A stretch of 47,500 nucleotides of DNA from Glandiceps talaboti (taxonomy: Eukaryota > Hemichordata > Enteropneusta > Spengelidae), in assembly GCF_964340395.1 (NCBI RefSeq), contig NC_135549.1, positions 2,265,001-2,312,500 on the forward strand, read 5' to 3'. The notes beneath the pieces are model-generated. The model did no database searches. It saw only the letters and a list, made by a program, of their open reading frames with translations, and was not told the DNA's origin. This document shows, one piece after another, positions 1 through 10,906 of this stretch (positions are counted from its first letter, which is position 1; every line of letters starts with the position of its first letter). A program made the position numbers and the translations under genes.

Positions 1-711
1 GTAGGTCATACATACTAGATTGCAGTTTTTATCATACTTTTAGGTATGGGCACCCAAAGGTCTCTAACGTACATACAGCTATCTTACTACTAGTATAGCT
101 TCAATAGTATACCAACGTTACGGACACTACCATATTTGTATGACATGCGGAACTGCGTGATTTTAGGACCCTTCGATCACCATAAATTGAAGACGTAATT
201 TCTTGCCAAACGATAACCTCTGATAGTAATGACATGCGGAACTGCATGATTTTAGGACCCTTCGATCACCATAAATTGAAGACGTAATTTCTTGCCAAAC
301 GATAACCTCTGATAGTAAAGCAAAAGCGTGCTCAAATCCCCCTATATGTGAATTATTTAAACAGACTCGTACCAGAATCGGTCTGTATCCATTATTATGA
401 TTAAAACCTGTACATTTTGAGCACCAACATAGCGTTCATAAAGAGTATCTTTCGGACCTATTCCTGTGAACTGAACAGGTGTTTTGGTATAATACATGAT
501 TTCGATACTTCCCTATCTATAGATCATAATGATAGAGGCCCTCAGCTAAGTTTTGTTAAAATATGTGTGTTTAATTTGTTGAAATTTAGCCAAAACAATG
601 ATGCAACAGTGGAAATCAAGGATAATAATTGTGAAATTGCGTCCATTATCACAATTTGAAATACACAGCGTCATTAAATATATACATGCAGCACAAGAGT
701 CATATACCTAC
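1..711. other. Left-edge non-coding sequence (intron of inverted TRPC-like paralog)
   Basis: On the - strand this lies downstream of the paralogous TRPC exon at 712-862, so it should be intron sequence of that gene. I looked on the - strand for a counterpart of TRPC exon 3 and saw none. The only structure I see is an 89-bp tandem duplication, listed separately. An 80-codon open frame at 417-659 has no recognisable motif and I do not regard it as a gene. Confidence 0.4.
141..318. repeat. 89-bp tandem duplication
   Basis: Two copies, 141-229 and 230-318, each starting TGACATGCGGAACTGC and ending CTCTGATAGTAA. They are almost identical, so this is a recent local duplication. No coding content is evident. 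Confidence 0.85.
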
Positions 712-862
712 TGTTTGGTATGCGTGGTTTACTAAGGCGTGGTACGCCATCATTGAGCAGTAGACACACTGCATGAAAGTCATTTCTTCGTGAGGCCAAC
801 TGAAGAGGTGATATGGAACGATCTCCTTGTTCGGCTATGTAATTGACGTTGACTTTCAAAGC
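712..862 (-). CDS. Exon of a second, inverted TRPC-like gene (partial)
   Basis: This 151-nt exon has the same length, phase and reading frame as exon 2 of the TRPC-like gene at 17911-18061, but lies on the opposite strand about 17 kb away. It encodes an ankyrin-type segment beginning ALKVNVNYIAEQGDRSISP and differs from the + strand copy at about 7 of 50 residues and roughly 20 of 151 bases. The acceptor side, with TTTATCATCACCTTTACAAG before the exon, is conserved into the intron. The donor is GTAGGT instead of GTAAGT. No counterpart of exon 1 was found in the next kilobases on the - strand, and the remaining exons would lie left of the window. It could be a live divergent paralog or a broken duplicate; the open frame favours a gene recently under selection. 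Confidence 0.72.
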
Positions 863-1093
863 CTTGTAAAGGTGATGATAAATAGAATGAAATACGGAAT
901 GAGTGAGATATCACATCATTTCACTGCGCTCACTGCATATTGAGACAAGTAATTCCCCTATTATTAAATTGAATACTTCATTAGTCTGCGCTGCTCTGAT
1001 CTTTCGGCACTACATAATGTTGTTTAAATTTGGAAAATTCAAAGAATCGTGGCCATTTATGAATTTCAATACACTGTTATATATTACATTCCT

Positions 1094-1119
1094 GATTGAT
1101 TGATTGATTGATTGATTGT
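1094..1119. repeat. (GATT)n microsatellite
   Basis: About six GATT units in tandem, with no associated gene. Confidence 0.8.
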
Positions 1120-1269
1120 ATGCTTTATACCACAACTAGGCGTGAACGTCTGACGGTTTCACTGCTATTATAGTCAGCATGACTGTATGTGTTTGATATC
1201 ACGATAATGGGACGTTGAAGCGTCTCTTCTATGTGGGATATCTTTGTGAACACATATCTTCTATGTGTA

Positions 1270-1440
1270 TTTGATTTATTAGAATTTTGAAAATTTAACA
1301 TTTCTAAAGCGATTCCCCTAATATTTTTAAAATATTCAAAACTTTGCACAATAAGTTAAAAAGAGACATTGAAAATATCATACAAAAACAATCAATACAC
1401 ACCATATAGGTAACATTAGTAAATTAAAACAATTTCTAAC
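1270..1440 (-). mobile_element. Probable LINE 3' tail, separated from its body by a nested element
   Basis: Read on the - strand, this stretch follows the LINE body (2583-3907) once the nested element at 1441-2582 is removed. It contains TGTGCAAAGTTTTGAATATT, which resembles the GTAAAGCGCTTTGA-type ends common at the 3' end of CR1/L2-like LINEs. The assignment is an inference from order and this motif; the exact end is not defined. Confidence 0.35.
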
Positions 1441-1589
1441 CAGATTTAAACTGAATGCCTCCCGTAAGGGAATCACTAATTATGCAACAGGCTTTGTTTT
1501 TTGGACAAGCGTGCTTCTTAGGTTAATGTATGTAAGAGTGTATGATACTGCTTAATGCAGTCTTAAGATATAGCCTAATTACCGAAAAT

Positions 1590-2345
1590 CATTAATTATG
1601 CAAATTATTCATTAACACTGTAAGGTACATCAACTAACTTTATAGGACATACACAATTTGTTATGGTTAATGTGTGTACTGAATTGTATTGAAATTGAAG
1701 CATGCAGTCGTAAGATATAGGCTAATTACCAAGAATCATTAATTATGCAAATTATTCATTAACAATGCAAGGTACACCAACAAGCTTTACAGAACATATG
1801 CGATTGTTATGGTTAACGTGTGTACTGAATTATATTGGAATTGAAGTATGTATTCTTAAGGTATAGCCTAATTACCAAGAATCATTAATTATGCAAATTA
1901 TTCATTAACAATGAAAGGTACACCAACAAGCTTTACAGGACATATGTGATTGTTATGGTTAACGTGTGTACTGAATTATATTGGAATTGAAGTATGTATT
2001 CTTAAGGTATAGCCTAATTACCGAAAATCATTAATTATGCAAATTATTCATTAACACTGTACAGTGCATCAACAAACTTGATAGGACATACGTGTTTTCT
2101 TATGGTTAACGTATGTACTAAATTATGTTGAATTTGAAGTATGTATTCTTAATATATAGCCTAATTACCAAAAATAATTAATTATGCAAATTATTCATTA
2201 ACGCTGTAAGATACTTCAACGAATTGTATAGGACAAATGTATGTTGTATGTTTAACGAATATACTAAATTATATTGAAATTGTAGTATGCAATCTTAAGA
2301 TATTACGTAATTAGTTGATTTCATTAATATGCAAATTTCTCTAAT
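1590..2345. repeat. 146-147-bp core tandem repeats of copy A
   Basis: The landmark ATGCAAATTATTCATTAAC recurs with its CAAATT at about 1601, 1748, 1894, 2040 and 2187 (spacings 147, 146, 146, 147). A diverged last unit with TATGCAAATTTCTCTAATTA lies near 2330. Units also share a run ending TATTGAAATTGAAGTATG. Confidence 0.88.
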
Positions 2346-2454
2346 TAAACAATAACAGATCTGGCTCAAAACCTAATCAGGTCTAGCTATTACCCTAAAG
2401 ATTATATATCCCAAATTTTATTACAATTGAGCAAGCCGATTTTTAGAAAATGAT

Positions 2455-2541
2455 GACACAGACACACAGACAGACGGACAGACAGACAGACAGACAGACG
2501 GACAGACAGACAGACAGACACACAGACACACAGACAGACAT
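2455..2541. repeat. (CAGA/CGGA/CACA)n microsatellite of copy A
   Basis: Tetranucleotide tract of CAGA with CGGA and CACA variants, in the same place within the element as the tract at 7563-7646 in copy B. Confidence 0.9.
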
Positions 2542-2582
2542 TCCCCTTTTAATACCTCCCGTACCCTTACGGGAGGTAAAAT

Positions 2583-3907
2583 GAGGTTTTAAAAACACAT
2601 ACAGCGGGAAAATCAAGTGTTACAAGCTGTAAAAGGGTTCAAAAAGGTACGTCTTCAACCCTCTTTCAAATTGCTCACTTCGTCTAAACAACTCTTCTGG
2701 AATGGAATTCCAGAGTCTTTGACCACAGACGGCAAAAACCCAATTATTCAACTTATTACAAGATTGTCACTTCTATTTGTTCTTAGATTATAATTGGAGT
2801 TGTGAACTGCCTCAATCATATCTGTAATGTACACCTGAGCCTTGCCGTTTAAGGCTTTAAAAACAAGTAAAAATGATCCTGAATTCTACCCGTGCCTTAA
2901 GCAAGCAAGCCAATGCAACTCAATTAGTGATTGCAACACACTATCAAATTTCTTCAAGCCTTTGACAACACACACTGCTCTACTTTGTAGACGTTGTAAT
3001 TTGTCAAATAAGTACTGTGGCATACCATACAACATTGCGTTTGTGTAATCTAGGTGGGAACTGATCAGTGAGTGAATCTGACCAACCACCAAGGTTACAA
3101 ACATTATCGACTATTTTGATTCTATTATTTCCAACTGTGACATGGTCAAATCTTGGCAAGTTGAATTGTTGCCTGGTTCCAAAGAGTATAACCTCTGTTT
3201 TACTTTCATTTAGTTTCAATCTATACTTCAACATCCAAGTTTGAATATCAGTAATACATTTCTCTAAAGAACTTACAATATTAGTTTGACTATCTGTCCA
3301 AGGTGTGAACTTTTAGTAGCTGCGTATCATCAGCGTACTCATAGGAAGTGATCATATGGTTATTAATAGCATTAAATAAAGAACAGTTTCTGTACTGTGA
3401 AATTGTCTGTATGCGGATTGATTCATTGATAGATAAAGGGGCATTGATTTGCATATTATTAGATAATTGAGCAACGACTATACGTTCAACCAATTTTGAA
3501 CGAAACTCAGACTTCCGGCATCTGACTTTTTCATGAGTGGAGTGACAATTGCATATTTCCATGTGTCTGAGAATACTCCATTACATAGTGAACAGTTGAT
3601 CATGATCATGGAGGTGATAATTAGAATCAGGGCATCCAGACATTCTTTTAGTCACCACGTAGGAATTGGATCACTAAGGGATTTCAGAATGTATACTTCG
3701 TACTTCGTCACGTGTCACAGGTTTAAATCCTTCCGTTGTTTACACTCCCTGTTGGACTATAGAGTCCATTAATTCTGAAGTCGAATTTCCTGCATTCGTG
3801 TCCAATTCGTCCCTGATTTTGGTCACTTTGTCAATACTGATTTAATCTGTTTTCGAGTTCAGTCTTCACGAAATGATTAGGTAGTGGTGTTTCGTTTTCT
3901 GGCTTGA
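2583..3907 (-). pseudogene. CR1/L2-like LINE reverse-transcriptase fragment, 3' part
   Basis: Translation of the - strand gives a broken LINE ORF2. In order there is a block with GVFSDTWKYAIVTPLMKK (about 3600-3530), a catalytic-type YADDTQLL box (about 3345-3320), LKLNESKTEVILFGT (about 3220-3180), SSHLDYTNAMLYGMPQYL (about 3060-3010), and the C-terminal region with GKAQVYITDM and a frame-shifted LWNS-type block near 2830-2690. Stops and frameshifts interrupt it, and part of the RT core before the YADD box is missing. The 5' side stops at the TTAA target at 3908-3911, where a 4.4-kb transposon is inserted, and resumes at 8348. The family assignment rests on these motifs; the exact clade is uncertain. 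Confidence 0.8.
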
Positions 3908-4404
3908 TTAAGGGGAGGTGTCAAATTCAAAAAATTGTACTTTGCATACTTAAACATTGATATCTGAATATGTAAAAAATGCAGAGAAAATACTATGTCA
4001 CCACCTTTGTTTTCAGGATAATGACTGTTTCTTGTATGTAGTATATATATGTTTGGGTCAAAATAAGTAGATTTACAACAATTAACTACAACATGATTTT
4101 TGACAGTTAAAGATTATAGCCAGAACACCAAACGAACTTATGTATTTAAGTGCAATGTATAGTAGGTCCAGACATATTTTTTATGAATTTATATTCATTA
4201 TTTCATAAAATATTATGTTATTTTATCCCCAGCTGGTTTACTATTTTTAAAGAAAAACATAAGAAAATAGCAAAAAAGGATAAAAGCCCATGATAATTTT
4301 TTTTATACGCTGTATGTGTACATTGTATTATTCCAGCTACTTATCAATGGCAAAAACATATGGGAACACCACATCCGTTTAAATTCTAGAACTTAAATTG
4401 TCAC

Positions 4405-5150
4405 CCCACACCCCATCTAAATTTTGACATTTTCGACAGAAATATCTTGAAATTTTGTTGAATTTTGAAAAAAATTAAAATGAGCTTGTTTATCTGTGCA
4501 CCTATGTATAATGTACTCATATCCCTTCATAAATAGGCAACAAAAATCATTGTGTGTATGCTAACTTGAAAATGCCAGTAAAAAATGTGACCCCAACCCC
4601 ATCAAAAATTCAACATTTTGGAACAAAAATCATATGAAATTGTAAAATATTGAACACACAGGCACCAAGGGATGTATCTATCAGTTCATATGTATGCTAA
4701 ATGAACTGAACTAACCATATATGGAGTTTATTTCTTTCTCCAAACACCATAGTGCTCATAATATTCACAATTGTAACCCCCCACCCCTTCAAAATTTCAA
4801 CATTTTAGCTAAAAGTCACATGAAATTGTACAATATTTGAACACACAGGCACCAAGGGATATATCTATCAGTACATATGTATGATAAATCAACTGAACTA
4901 TTCATTTGCAGAGTTTATTTATTTCTCCAAAAGCCAAAGTGGTCATAACATTCAAAATTATAACCCCACCCCCACCCCATCCAAATTTCAACATTTTTGG
5001 ACAAAATTCACATTAAAATGCATAATATTGGGACACATAGGCACCAAGGGATGTTTGTCAATACACAATTATGTATGATAATCAACACATTAGGGGCTAG
5101 GTCAATAGTTCATTCACAGCTAAAAACCTTTAGTTAACCCCCTCCCCCTC
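4405..5150. repeat. Diverged 187-191-bp tandem repeats (about four units)
   Basis: Units are marked by a C-rich block (CCCCACCCCATC and variants) followed by AAATTTCAACATTTT at about 4425, 4611, 4798 and 4989 (spacings 186, 187, 191). The block CACAGGCACCAAGGGATGT recurs in three of them. This is internal structure of the TTAA-flanked element. There is no convincing open frame. Confidence 0.75.
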
Positions 5151-5645
5151 TAACTTAATTGGCTAAAATTGAAAATGTCCATCCAATCAAATCAGTATGT
5201 TGTAATGCTATTAATAAAAAGCCAGTATGTAGTGAGGAAAAACAGTTCTTTTGTTGACACTATTTTAATGCTGTTCTACAGTGTCCATCTCTCAATTTGG
5301 GGGAATTTTTTAAAAGAAATAATTGCATGTATAGGGATACAAACAGACCCATTAAAATTAAAATCGCTGGACAGCTAAAAAAACACCCCAAAAGTAAAAG
5401 AATTTAGATTTTTCATCCTACATTGAAATATATATTGATCTCGCACCTTATATCTCCATTGTTGAAACAGTTAAATGTTGATTTCATATAATGAAATTGC
5501 TAGTGTTTATTGCGCAGTGTGGTCACTATGAAAAATAGGAAATAACTCATCAAATTGAACTATAAATGATACTATCATTAGCTGTTGATCAACTGAACTC
5601 GGCATCCAGTATATGGCTATATGTACCTCTAGCTCTGCACATTTC

Positions 5646-5670
5646 GCACTGCACTGCACTGCACTGCACT
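5646..5670. repeat. (GCACT)5 microsatellite
   Basis: Five perfect GCACT units. Confidence 0.85.
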
Positions 5671-6408
5671 GTGAGGAACCAAACTCTACAATGTATGCTA
5701 CTAGATGTATTATTGATTTTGGGTACAAAAATACATGTAGAACCCCTCATTAAAACTTTATAGTAATGTTACCATGGAAACTTCTTTTATGGGGAGACAA
5801 TGTAACTAGTTTTTATAGTACAACTTGTATAATTTGTTGCAATTTGAACTGTACGCTATAAACACTCGACTCACGCGAGTCAGTGTGACTACCAGTATAG
5901 TTGGCGAGACATAAAAAATAAATCTATTTTTGGTTGAATACATCTGAAAAACAAACTATATTCATTAAAATTCATTGGCAGGACGTTATTATACTGATAC
6001 TGGGATGTATAATGTCTGGGGGTTCTTTTGGAAATGAATACATGTGTCGGAAACTCTAGTCCTGCTTGCAGAGTGTGCATGCTTGGAAGGGACGACTTAT
6101 GCCATATGCAAGCAGGACTACTAGACCCCTAGCGAAACCAAACAAGTGCACACCATCGTGGGAGAGCAGAATACCGACAACATAATAAGTTTTGAAGCCT
6201 TTTACAAAAGAGTACTGTTATCAATTTGTTGTATGGTGATTTTAAGGCCAGTAAATGACGATGTCATCGTGGTTGCATGATCAGTTTTACTGGAGTTCTG
6301 GGACTGAAGTGTCTCGATCACCGACGCCACGCGACGCGACGTGGCCACTGATTACTAAGAAAGTAGCGACGGAAAACATATAAAATGCTAAATGGTGTTT
6401 CAACTAAT

Positions 6409-7563
6409 ACCAGATTTAAACTGAATGCCTCCCGTAAGGGAATCACTAATTATGCAAATAACTCATTAAACTAAAAAAACTATGGTAACAGGCTTTTTTT
6501 TGGACAAGCGTGCTTTCTTAGGTTAATGTATGTAAGAGTGTATGATACTGCTTAATTACTGAATATCGTTCATTATTCAAAATACTCATTAAAGGAAACA
6601 GTTGTAGCAACAAACTTCATAGGACAGGTGCGTATTATTATGGTTGATGTACGTATCTTATCATACGAAATTTGAAGCTTGCATTTTTAAGATACAACCT
6701 AGTTACCTAAAATCATTAATTATGCAAATATTTAAGTAAAACTAAGCTATATAAAAGATTTTATAGGACATATCCGCTTTGTTATGGTTAACGTATGTAC
6801 TAAAAATTGTATTGAAATTGAAGTATGCAGTCTTAAGATATAGCCTAATTACTGAAAATCATTAATTATGCAAATTATTCATGAACACTGTAAGGTACAC
6901 CAACTAACTTTATAGGACATACAGAATTTGTTATGGTTAATGTATGTACTGAACTGTATTGAAATTGAAGTATGCAATCGTAAGATATAGCCTAATTACC
7001 AAGAATCATTAATTATGCAAATTATTCATTAACACCGTAGGTACACCAACAAGCTTTACAGGACTTATGTGATTGTTATGGTTAATGTATGTACTGAATT
7101 ATATTGGAATTGAAGTATGTATTCTTAAGATATAGCCTAATTACCGAAAATCATTAATTATGCAAATTATTCATTAACACTGTACGGTGCATCAACAAAC
7201 TTGACAGGACATATGTGTTTTCTTATGGTTAACGTATGTACTAAATCATGTTGAATTTGAAGTATGTATTCTTAATATATAGCCTAATTACCAAAAATAA
7301 TTAATTATGCAAATTATTCATTAACGCTGTAAGATACATCAACGTATGTTGTTATGTTTAACGAATATACTAAATTATATTGAAATTGAAGTATGCAGTC
7401 TTAAGATATTGCATAATTAGTTGATTTCATTAATATGCAAATTTCTCTAATTAAACATTAACAGATCTGGCTCAAAACCTAATCAGGTCTAACTATTACC
7501 CTAAAGATTATATATCTCAAATTTTATTACAATTGAACCTGCCGATATATAGAAAATGATGAC

Positions 7564-7610
<47 letters not shown>

Positions 7611-7688
7611 CACACACACACAGACACACAGACACACAGACACACATTCCCCTTTTAATACCTCCCGTACCCTTACGGGAGGTAAAAA
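6409..7688. mobile_element. Pearl/Helentron-like non-autonomous element, copy B
   Basis: Same start (CAGATTTAAACTGAATGCC), core repeats, microsatellite and terminal hairpin as copy A at 1441-2582, in the same orientation. The core landmark CAAATT falls at about 6724, 6871, 7018, 7163 and 7310 (spacings 147, 147, 145, 147). Close similarity over the whole length says both belong to one recently active subfamily. This copy lies inside the TTAA-flanked transposon. Confidence 0.72.
7563..7646. repeat. (CAGA)n(CACA)n microsatellite of copy B
   Basis: Pure CAGA tract passing into CACA and CAGACACA, ending 20-30 bp before the terminal hairpin. Confidence 0.9.
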
Positions 7689-8347
7689 TGGCAAATTTAC
7701 TTCGCAAAACATCTTCAGTGTGCTAGGGAAGTTTTAGTGCGTAGTCCGATGATTTTATGTTTTGCTTCTATGGTACCTGAGAGTTGATTGTTTACGTACA
7801 TTTGAATAAATATTGTTGTTGCAATGTTTCGCCATTGTTGTGTCTACGTAAGTGTAGTGTGGAAAATTATCAAATGTAAAGATAATCTTATAGTGATCAA
7901 TATGTCATCTTCTCACGTCAAAAAGCCCACATTGACAAAACCCGTCACCGGTATTAAAATTATATTCATGACAGTGTAACTTCCTCTGTAGAGATGGAAG
8001 GTGTGAATGGTGTGTGGGCCACGTTTCCAGACCGGCAATATTGCGTAGGGGGTGTAGTTGATGATACATTTCATCAAGTCTAAAATTTATAAAACAGCTC
8101 CTCTTTAAGTCATGCATGGTAGTAAAGCTAATTTTCTTCGCAAGGACTTCTGAAACGCAATTATACGAGATTACCTTGCGTTCACATCCTAAATCTCCAA
8201 GAGTACGTACAGTGCTTGCAAAACAATTAACACTTCACTTCACTTCAGGGTTTGTTTCGCGTTCGAATGTTGACAAGAGCGCAAGTTTCAGTCTGCGTCA
8301 AAAGTTGCGTCGTTGACGTAATTCGAATTTGACACCTCCTACCTTAA

Positions 8348-8600
8348 GGAATTTGCAATATTGTAGAGCTTTCTCTAGTCGCCATGACATTCAGATAGTT
8401 AGTTGAATAATATTCGGCACATGCTTTGTTTAGTTTATTTGTTTGAAAATATGTCTACTTGTGGCAGTTTGGTGTTGTCTCCACATCATCTTTGCTCGTC
8501 TTCGTAGCCGAATTGTTAGATTGATTTCATTATCAATCCACGGTAGTTTCGTCCTAAATGTGATCCGTTTTCTAAAAATATCAGCATTTGTTTAATAGCA
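8348..8600 (-). pseudogene. CR1/L2-like LINE fragment, upstream part (endonuclease-RT linker)
   Basis: The - strand frame includes RTKLPWIDNEINLTIRLRRR followed by AKMMWRQHQ, a basic segment typical of the linker between the endonuclease and reverse transcriptase of CR1/L2-type LINEs. It ends at the TTAA insertion site. The following part of the same LINE is at 2583-3907. Stops interrupt it, so it is dead. Confidence 0.65.
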
Positions 8601-8789
8601 AAGTAATGTCCTTTCACATTGCTAAATAAAAGGTATCTAAACTAATTCTTATGGTTAATATTCCAGGCAACATTGAACCATGCGAGCGAACCATCTGACA
8701 TCTGACATACTGTACAGATTTCAAGTTTGTTGTCCAGATATCAGCTGAATACGGAACCACTCTCTGGCTCCGTAACTCTCTTCTATAAG

Positions 8790-8790
<1 letters not shown>

Positions 8791-8817
<27 letters not shown>
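8791..8817. repeat. Poly(T) tract
   Basis: About 27 T in a row. It could be the poly(A) tail of a retroposed sequence on the - strand or a simple homopolymer; no source sequence is recognised. Confidence 0.7.
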
Positions 8818-8820
<3 letters not shown>

Positions 8821-8879
8821 CCTTAAAGGCTTAAACGTTTTTAACTTAATGAATAGTATACATGAATGTAAGGATTTCA

Positions 8880-10500
8880 ATTACCCGTATCACTTTTAGA
8901 GATGTCGCTACGTCATACTAAAGTCTATCGAGTAGAATTCATAAATGCTTCGATCACCGACCAATGTTGTGTCTGCTTGCAATCATAGACATTGGAGACA
9001 CACGCTTATGCTATAATCATGGAAGTATAACCCACACACTTCCATGCGATAATCAACTTACCTTCAAGAGTGTTTTCGTTTTAACGTCGTATCTGCTCTC
9101 CATGATCCAGACTGACTCAACGACACTGTGTCTTTCTTCTAACTAATTCCAAACAGATAACATTAGCATTTAAACATATGCTACTATTACGTGTGTACTT
9201 GATGTCTGTATGTGGCGCTTTCCTAGCAATACATTGTCAGATATCTGATAAATCATTATAGAAAGTTCAATATATAATTCATGACATCGCAGTATTTGAG
9301 CAGTTACAAAGCTGCCAAGCTGGCAACATAGACGATAACATGGTAAATATAATATAACAATAAAATGCTAGTAATTCAAGGTTTTGATACTAAGTAATGT
9401 TGATATTGGTACAACAATAAGAATATCTATATTTATTACTGACGAACTATAGCCCTTGTTATTTCATTAAAATCGATTTGATTCAAAACTGCAATAATTT
9501 CATATTTTATTACATAACATAACTGAATTATATCTTCATAGACAATTCGCCAACTTGTGAAATGTACGTTAATTTGATAATGCCGCTTTGCATCTATCGT
9601 GTAAACTCATGTTATTTTGTTTATCAATATAATATGGTTATATGGTTGATTAATAGAGGTCCTTCACTCACTTCAGATTAGAATTACATTATCTACATTA
9701 CATGTATTAAATGTGAATAGAATGTAGAGATATATCCGAGGTTACTTTAAGTGGGTGGATGATACAAAGTGCCATGTGTGTATAAATGACATGTAACATT
9801 TAGGACACACCCATGATAGGACACACAGGTTGTAATCAGTGTTAGTTCAACTTGGTTGTCGTTTACATGCTGTGACGCGTCATACCCGATGTACATAGTG
9901 AGAGTGAGTTTTGAGACATAAATCATACAGTTGGTTTCCATGGTAATAAACACAACTTTTAGCTTTCACCTTCAATAACCCCATGGCGTAATTTTCTAAA
10001 ACAAAATATTAAAAACAGTTATACTGCCGCTAATGTAACTCACCTGTTGTTCGATCAAAATTCATGGAAAATAAAACGTGAACAGTGCGAATGTGGGTTG
10101 GGATGGGTTGAATGGTATAAATTGCTTGCGATAAAATGTGAATCTACCGATGAAAGCTTAATGAATTCAATCAAATAAATAAATAAAAAAATAAAGCTTG
10201 ACGGGAAAACAAATAAAAACACATTAAAAACACGTTGTAACAGAGTACCTTTGCACATTGGTTAACAGTCTCATTGAAATCACTACAAAAACGGATATCG
10301 CTCACAACACAACCCCCGACTCAGGGTAGAAGCACTTATAAATCAATCTGTACATACTGAGTTATTTCATCTCATACCACTGAGAGTTCAGGGTTCATTC
10401 TCGTTGTTCAGCAATTAAAAGAAAATGAACTCGAATGACTAAACGATGATGGAATAGGGTGTATTCACCCTTTAGCGTGGTTTTGACTTAAGCCATAAGT
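8880..10500. other. Non-coding interval with no recognised feature
   Basis: Short open frames occur on both strands, but none shows a domain, conserved motif or splice context I recognise. I see no RNA gene or clear transposon end. Confidence 0.5.
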
Positions 10501-10526
10501 AGTATAGAAATTGACAGTACTGGATC

Positions 10527-10700
10527 AGTGAAACGACATTACCCCTTTTTTAATCATTTTTACCTTAAAAAACAGTTTAACTTATATTAAATTTTGTGTT
10601 TTCTCAAAACCGGAGACTAGTGAAACGACATACCCCTTATTTAACCATGTTTTAAAAGTAAAAACGGTCTAATCTATATTCCAGTGAAACGATAACCTCT
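10527..10700. repeat. Three AGTGAAACGA-type direct repeats left of the Polinton remnant
   Basis: AGTGAAACGACATTACCCC (10527), AGTGAAACGACATACCCC (10619) and AGTGAAACGATAACCTC (10683), each followed by a T-rich run. They lie just left of the first gene of the virus-like element. Polinton ends usually begin AGT, but I did not find the inverted partner on the right side, so whether these are terminal repeats is unknown. Confidence 0.5.
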
Positions 10701-10881
10701 CTTTTTCACCAAAAAAAACCAGACCCAGTAGAATGATGGATTATCAACAATCTATTTATATTCCCACCATCTGTTTAAATAGACGTATCGGATTCAAAAG
10801 GTGAAAACAAGTAATCGATCCAGCTGTCTATAACATCGTTTATCACCTCTATGTCCTGTGAGGCGTTCATTTAAACAAAAG

Positions 10882-10900
10882 TATTTATAATATTATATAC
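10882..10900 (+). promoter_or_regulatory. AT-rich box before the zinc-finger gene
   Basis: TTTATAATATTATATAC ends 6-7 bases before the ATG at 10907. Closely similar boxes stand before the genes at 13842 and 14149, suggesting a shared viral-type promoter element. Inference only. Confidence 0.4.
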
Positions 10901-10906
10901 ATTACA

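Larger units (their letters stand above)
1441..2582. mobile_element. Pearl/Helentron-like non-autonomous element, copy A
   Basis: The element starts CAGATTTAAACTGAATGCC with subterminal CCTCCCGTAAGGG. It then carries about five core repeats of 146-147 bp, a CAGA/CACA microsatellite, and ends in a hairpin with 10-bp arms ACCTCCCGTA and TACGGGAGGT around loop CCCT. A 13-bp motif (CCTCCCGTAAGGG) is shared by the two ends in inverted orientation. Copy B at 6409-7688 has the same order and the same ends, which fixes the boundaries. Pearl elements of bivalves and Helentron-associated elements (DINE-1 type) have this layout: subterminal inverted motif, tandem core repeats of about 150 bp, short microsatellite, 3' stem-loop. 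No protein is encoded. I saw no clear target-site duplication, as expected for rolling-circle elements. Confidence 0.7.
3912..8343. mobile_element. TTAA-flanked non-autonomous DNA transposon (about 4.43 kb), inserted in the LINE
   Basis: Both sides are flanked by TTAA (3908-3911 and 8344-8347). The left end reads GGGGAGGTGTCAAATTC. The right end, reverse complemented, reads GGTAGGAGGTGTCAAATTC: an imperfect terminal inverted repeat differing by a 2-base gap. The same LINE is on both sides, with its upstream part at 8348-8600 and its RT part at 2583-3907, so the insertion is clear. TTAA target duplication plus GGG/RRG-type ends fits the Kolobok or piggyBac-like groups; ends starting with G favour Kolobok. 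I see no transposase. Inside are 187-bp tandem repeats and a nested pearl/Helentron-like element. Confidence 0.68.

Noticed and set aside
2842-3772. Open frames on the + strand across 2.8-3.8 kb
   Set aside because: They are antisense to the recognisable LINE reverse-transcriptase fragment.
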